Positions 55,001 to 57,298 of a stretch of DNA of 57,298 nucleotides are shown piece by piece. The notes below the pieces were generated by a model, which was not told where the DNA came from, did no database searches, and saw only the letters and a list, made by a program, of their open reading frames with translations. A program made the translations under genes and the position numbers. The number at the start of each line of letters is the position of its first letter. Positions within the stretch are counted from its first letter, which is position 1. The stretch comes from JAJNBD01 sp964471475 (GTDB lineage Bacteria; Pseudomonadota; Gammaproteobacteria; CAISUE01): contig CAYYFQ010000011.1 of the NCBI GenBank assembly GCA_964471475.1, positions 1 through 57,298 on the forward strand, read 5' to 3'.

Positions 55001-55260
55001 CCTCTCCTGTGGACCTACCAGACTCACGTCCCTGTAGCTCCCATTTTTCTACATCTTCAGCTATTTCAACTGCCCCCACCGCTATCATTCTAGATCCGCC
55101 ACGGCGCCGATCTCTTTCAGGAGGATCGCTACTCTTTCCTTCTACAGCAGCCGACAGCACTCACTCCGGGCCAGAAACAGCGCCAGGTACCACCGTCATC
55201 GTCGTCTCATATGCTTCCACCTCTGGAGGCCCCATTGATACTCCTGCACCATCACAATAA
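52051..55260 (+). CDS. Single-module NRPS-like A-T-TE protein with Ser/Pro/Thr-rich tail
   Basis: 1069 aa. The adenylation domain (about 1-545) has A3 STSGTTGTPR (near 180), A4 FDAAFW with D225 (the Asp that binds an alpha-amino group in amino-acid-activating domains), A5 NGYGPSE (337-341), A7 ATGDY, A8 VKVSGQKVEL and an A10-like PTKGEKRTPDY with Lys. A carrier domain follows with LGLDSL, phosphopantetheine site S599. A thioesterase-like domain (about 645-905) has GYSLG, nucleophile S728, and LLDPL. There is no condensation domain. The last ~125 residues are low-complexity, Ser/Pro/Thr-rich, with RRRSLS near 1018. Such A-T-TE proteins release or dimerise a single activated acid. The substrate is unknown. 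Its shared 217-bp upstream region with the sensor kinase hints at regulation. Confidence 0.85.
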   Translation: MPLLLPTSPKLWNALWPLISPDAKLDNPALTVVKPSSEPNSFQVTTVTYKELLQATAAAVRTLHPHVDSQQPRPSFILYGNQPILLTISAMLAAVRLGAPFIWVDSPERLATILADNSLSEQHPIKVIVGEAEDIQGLSTHLPICSRFEEVSSDSDVSTFLNPVISAEGEEDLDAYCVSTSGTTGTPRTLILPGDGLLKWQTPWQEVLKLAPKKAYLVFASPIFDAAFWDMFGALFNGAHIVTASTSIKADTASLLPLLNGTLYDKETDTKSPAIDVLTVPPSIYQLIAELVPHSDKSSSSAQQFLDHPVTITSTGGAFRPEFTTKLLAAGSRPVNGYGPSEVSVGATLNPIHEAHLKSIGHPINAMSFLLKKLDTEDTTFLSLAAAESNVSYELYIGGRGLGRYTDPTLNEERFKEIDGKRYFATGDYVTLTPTGEINFVSRQTRVVKVSGQKVELDTIETTLKTIDGITNAAVTTLPSGKIVAFITQRDTPTPTPSIVSEALLHTLREQCKSLMSRWAIPSFFVTVPLIPTKGEKRTPDYAQLTMPDFATEPLPQNLSENRRALLTTITSILNLKEITPEALWAHKRSTLQDLGLDSLGRTTLQGALRNQGISFEISLEDSVQTLCLKIVTATYVKRFSLPSEKKSILVFPDITGTTEYFTTCQKTNNIAPTTIISLDVAANDELALTELMPLLANFEDLVQFYTYVYEQLRITHLNAPHMVVGYSLGACIAMGVMAKIADAGRTPPPTVLLDPLVIQTADELNAMLPTMIPVCCAAQGVVVPAQNRSYSTSSSAAALPHDIIVHHWKDIRESQPILCDFLAHLMTLAAALPLDQLTLAYKKLTKANLPVSFLVDEHNPLVAKECFYTGSPSFNGCKPLSDTSHSAIITHPSFYAAISTYVQRIDTVPIPKGDLVKLQAAMALLESLCQGDAISITQSAKGEGTPPPPTRNALLTLRNSIFAVLSSSPPLIPQDAATSSSPSSPVDLPDSRPCSSHFSTSSAISTAPTAIILDPPRRRSLSGGSLLFPSTAADSTHSGPETAPGTTVIVVSYASTSGGPIDTPAPSQ

Positions 55261-55336
55261 GCGTTGTCAACCCCCTTCCCTTCTTCATTATTTATCGATA
55301 GAATTATCGGTTCGTCTTTAATACTAATATGGAGCA

Positions 55337-55654
55337 ATGTTTTATATGGAAACCCAAGAATTACTAATACACCCTGCTATGAACCTCATGATACCTGCAA
55401 ATCAATCTTCGAAACCTCCTAAGTTAAATCACGCCATTGAAGCAGCGCTAAGCACATTCATGCAACAACATCGCCATCATTTGCCCACCGATTTGCATCA
55501 GCTGGCATTACAGGCCATCGAAAAGCCCTTATTAAAATTAATTATGCGCCAAACAGAAAACAATCAATCAAAAGCGGCTAAAATTTTAGGATTAAACCGC
55601 GCTACCTTACATAAAAAACTTGTTGAATATCAGTTATTGGATGATTCTTTATGA
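55337..55654 (+). CDS. fis: Fis-family DNA-binding protein
   Basis: 105 aa. The C-terminal helix-turn-helix EKPLLKLIMRQTENNQSKAAKILGLNRATLHKKL is the Fis signature, preceded by a dimerisation region. Fis bends DNA and adjusts rRNA and virulence gene expression. An ATG at 55346 is an alternative start; spacing from ggag fits neither perfectly. Its stop overlaps the thiolase start by four bases. In enteric bacteria fis follows dusB; this arrangement is different. Confidence 0.9.
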   Translation: MFYMETQELLIHPAMNLMIPANQSSKPPKLNHAIEAALSTFMQQHRHHLPTDLHQLALQAIEKPLLKLIMRQTENNQSKAAKILGLNRATLHKKLVEYQLLDDSL

Positions 55655-56847
55655 CCATTTCTACACCTGTTTACATCATTGCTGCTAAACGCACCCCCGT
55701 TGGTAAAAACCAAGGGGACTATCGTTACACACGTCCTGATAGTTTATTAGCGGATTTAATCAAATCTTTTATGGGCGAACAAAATACAGTAGACCCGAAA
55801 ACCATTAATGATGTACTCATTGGTTGCGCTATGCCGGAAGCTGAACAAGGAATGAATGTGGCACGCATGAGCGTGTTGTTAGCGGGATTGCCGGATACGG
55901 TTCCCGCCATGACCATCAACCGATTTTGCTCCTCCGGATTACAAACCATCGCCTTGGCTGCCGATCGTATCCGCACGGGTGAGGCAAACCTCCTGCTCGC
56001 AGGAGGAGTAGAAAGCATGTCGATGGTACCTATGGGAGGGAATAAGCTCTCTGCGAATCCTCGCTATTTTAGCGAAGGTCACCCTGAGCTTGCTTATGGA
56101 ATGGGCTTAACGGCTGAAATAGTGGCGCAGCGTTGGGAGATCACACGTGAAATGCAAGATGAATTTGCACTCAGAAGTCATCAACGCGCACTTAAAGCGC
56201 AAGACGAAGGTTTTTTCGCACCTGAAATCACCCCTATCACTACTGTCGCTGATTTTCCAGTTTTAGGCACTGGTGCGATTCAACAAATGACAAAATTAAT
56301 TAGCATGGACCAAGGGCCACGTCGTGACACAAGCATGCCCGCTTTGGCTAAATTACCCACTCCATTTAAAAGAAATGGCACAGTGACGGCAGGAAACACC
56401 TCTCAAATTTCAGATGGTGCAGGGATAGTTTTACTAGCAAGCGAAAAAGCCGTAAAAACATTTAACTTACAACCCATAGCTAAATTTTTAAGCTTTTCTG
56501 TGGCTGGCGTCCCTCCAGAAATCATGGGTATTGGACCTAAATTTGCACTCCCTCACGCATTACAAGAAGCTTCTTTAAACGAACAAGATCTCAGTTGGAT
56601 TGAATTAAATGAAGCCTTTGCCGCTCAATCCTTGGCAGTCATGAAAGATTTAAACCTCAATCCAGAAGTGGTCAATCCTGTAGGAGGCGCTATTGCGTTA
56701 GGTCATCCTTTAGGGGCTACCGGTGCCATTCGGACCGCCACGTTACTCCATGGATTACAACGCACCAAACAACGATACGGGGCCGTCACCATGTGCATTG
56801 GGACTGGCATGGGAGCGGCAGGTATTTTTGAAAATTTGGTTCAATAA
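55651..56847 (+). CDS. Acetyl-CoA C-acyltransferase (thiolase)
   Basis: 398 aa. The nucleophilic Cys is in NRFCSSGLQTIALAADRI, the catalytic His in GGAIALGHPLGATG, and the second Cys in CIGTGMGAAGIFE, all in standard order. NEAFAAQSLAV supports the family. It could be a beta-oxidation FadA-type or a biosynthetic acetoacetyl-CoA thiolase; no fadB or phaB is adjacent to decide. Its ATG overlaps the fis stop and it is two bases before coaE. Confidence 0.93.
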   Translation: MTISTPVYIIAAKRTPVGKNQGDYRYTRPDSLLADLIKSFMGEQNTVDPKTINDVLIGCAMPEAEQGMNVARMSVLLAGLPDTVPAMTINRFCSSGLQTIALAADRIRTGEANLLLAGGVESMSMVPMGGNKLSANPRYFSEGHPELAYGMGLTAEIVAQRWEITREMQDEFALRSHQRALKAQDEGFFAPEITPITTVADFPVLGTGAIQQMTKLISMDQGPRRDTSMPALAKLPTPFKRNGTVTAGNTSQISDGAGIVLLASEKAVKTFNLQPIAKFLSFSVAGVPPEIMGIGPKFALPHALQEASLNEQDLSWIELNEAFAAQSLAVMKDLNLNPEVVNPVGGAIALGHPLGATGAIRTATLLHGLQRTKQRYGAVTMCIGTGMGAAGIFENLVQ

Positions 56848-56849
56848 AA

Positions 56850-57298
56850 ATGCTCACGGTTGGATTAACCGGAGGGATTGGCAGCGGAAAATCAACGGTC
56901 GCCAAGCTTTTTGAATCCCTGGGAATTCTTCCTCTTGATAGCGACAAAATTGCTCGTGAAGCCGTATTGCCTGGCACCGAGGCTTTAGCAAAAATTGTCG
57001 AGCAATTTGGCAATGCAATTCTACTAAAAAGCGGAGAGCTCAATCGTCGAGCTTTGCGAGAAATTATTTTTAACCACGCTGAACAACGTGTATGGTTGGA
57101 AAATTTACTTCACCCTATTATTTATCAACTTACTGCAGAAAAACTAGCGTACTCTATTTCTCCTTATAACGTATTGGAAATCCCATTATTGGTAGGACGC
57201 CCTAAAAACCCATTGATTGATCGCATATTAGTCGTGGATGCTTTGGAGGAACTCCGCCATCAACGCATCGCTACTCGTGACAATTTAACGGCGAAAGA
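56850..57298 (+). CDS. coaE: Dephospho-CoA kinase (partial, runs off the window)
   Basis: The final CoA synthesis step. The first 149 codons are present without a stop. The P-loop GLTGGIGSGKSTVA opens the protein. LDSDKIARE, the Leu-rich NRRALREIIF and LEIPLLVGR (the family's PLLFE-like region) follow. About 50 residues should remain beyond the edge. The start is two bases after the thiolase stop. In many gammaproteobacteria coaE follows pilD; here pilD is 25 kb away. Confidence 0.92.
   Translation, partial: MLTVGLTGGIGSGKSTVAKLFESLGILPLDSDKIAREAVLPGTEALAKIVEQFGNAILLKSGELNRRALREIIFNHAEQRVWLENLLHPIIYQLTAEKLAYSISPYNVLEIPLLVGRPKNPLIDRILVVDALEELRHQRIATRDNLTAK

Overview
The window is a chromosomal segment of a low-GC (roughly 40% by eye) Gram-negative gammaproteobacterium. 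Much of it is core housekeeping: dapF, aroA-aroK, ccmF/ccmG, lolD, efp, dsbB, tilS, tsaE-amiB, pyk, rne, pilD, mutL, nth, prfB, rph, lpxH, mraZ-rsmH-ftsL, waaF, ampD, fis, coaE. It also holds several long proteins with no recognisable relatives and Ser/Pro-rich or Cys-cluster ends, plus leucine dehydrogenase, an adenylation/carrier/thioesterase protein and many dispersed palindromic repeats. That mix suggests a host-associated member of the Legionellales (Coxiellaceae/Berkiellaceae/Legionellaceae type). The placement is inferred from gene content, not from a marker gene. No rRNA, tRNA, insertion-sequence transposase, phage gene or CRISPR array was seen.

Layout. 1-4083: an ArnT/PMT-type glycosyltransferase carrying an in-frame 144-bp palindromic insert, then leucine dehydrogenase overlapping a 2-oxoacid dehydrogenase E1 alpha gene, with inverted-repeat blocks on both sides. 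4084-7926: dapF, a membrane protein, and an aroA-aroK pair. 8187-10232: two accessory genes; the first has an OspF/SpvC-like phosphothreonine-lyase signature and the second a run of Ser-Pro motifs. 10446-17282: a HIT protein, a lone RND transporter overlapping ccmF tail to tail, then lolD and ccmG. 17290-22086: a small Cys-tailed protein, efp, a dsbB operon with a 53-aa membrane protein, and an 809-aa unknown. 22221-30488: repeat-rich DNA around tilS, amiB-tsaE and pyk-rne. 30670-40396: hydrolase, pilD-mutL, then a leftward block of TIM-barrel protein, nth, prfB (with its +1 frameshift site), rph, a CoA-transferase B subunit, lpxH, rhodanese, and terC on the other strand. 40418-46699: a 747-aa unknown, the start of the division/cell wall cluster with a clear promoter and MraZ operator but cut off after ftsL, then waaF, a zinc-ribbon protein and a VirB1-like protein with an altered catalytic position. 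46817-57298: prolyl aminopeptidase, an exported BAAT-family hydrolase, ampD, a hybrid sensor kinase, a divergent A-T-TE NRPS-like protein with a Ser/Pro/Thr-rich tail, fis, thiolase and the start of coaE.

How it fits together. Cell-wall and envelope genes dominate (dapF, amiB, ampD, mraZ-rsmH-ftsL, lpxH, waaF, lolD, the glycosyltransferase). A second theme is redox and cytochrome c maturation (ccmF, ccmG, dsbB). Several genes whose products normally work with encoded neighbours stand alone: E1 alpha, CoA-transferase B, the RND pump, LolD, and FtsL without FtsI. Palindromic repeats lie at some of these breaks. The accessory proteins look host-directed by composition, but secretion is not shown by the sequence.

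The two items most worth pursuing are the single-module NRPS-like protein at 52051-55260 and the SpvC/OspF-like protein at 8187-9602. The palindromic elements follow: one read through in frame inside a gene, and one family whose hairpin shows compensatory base changes.
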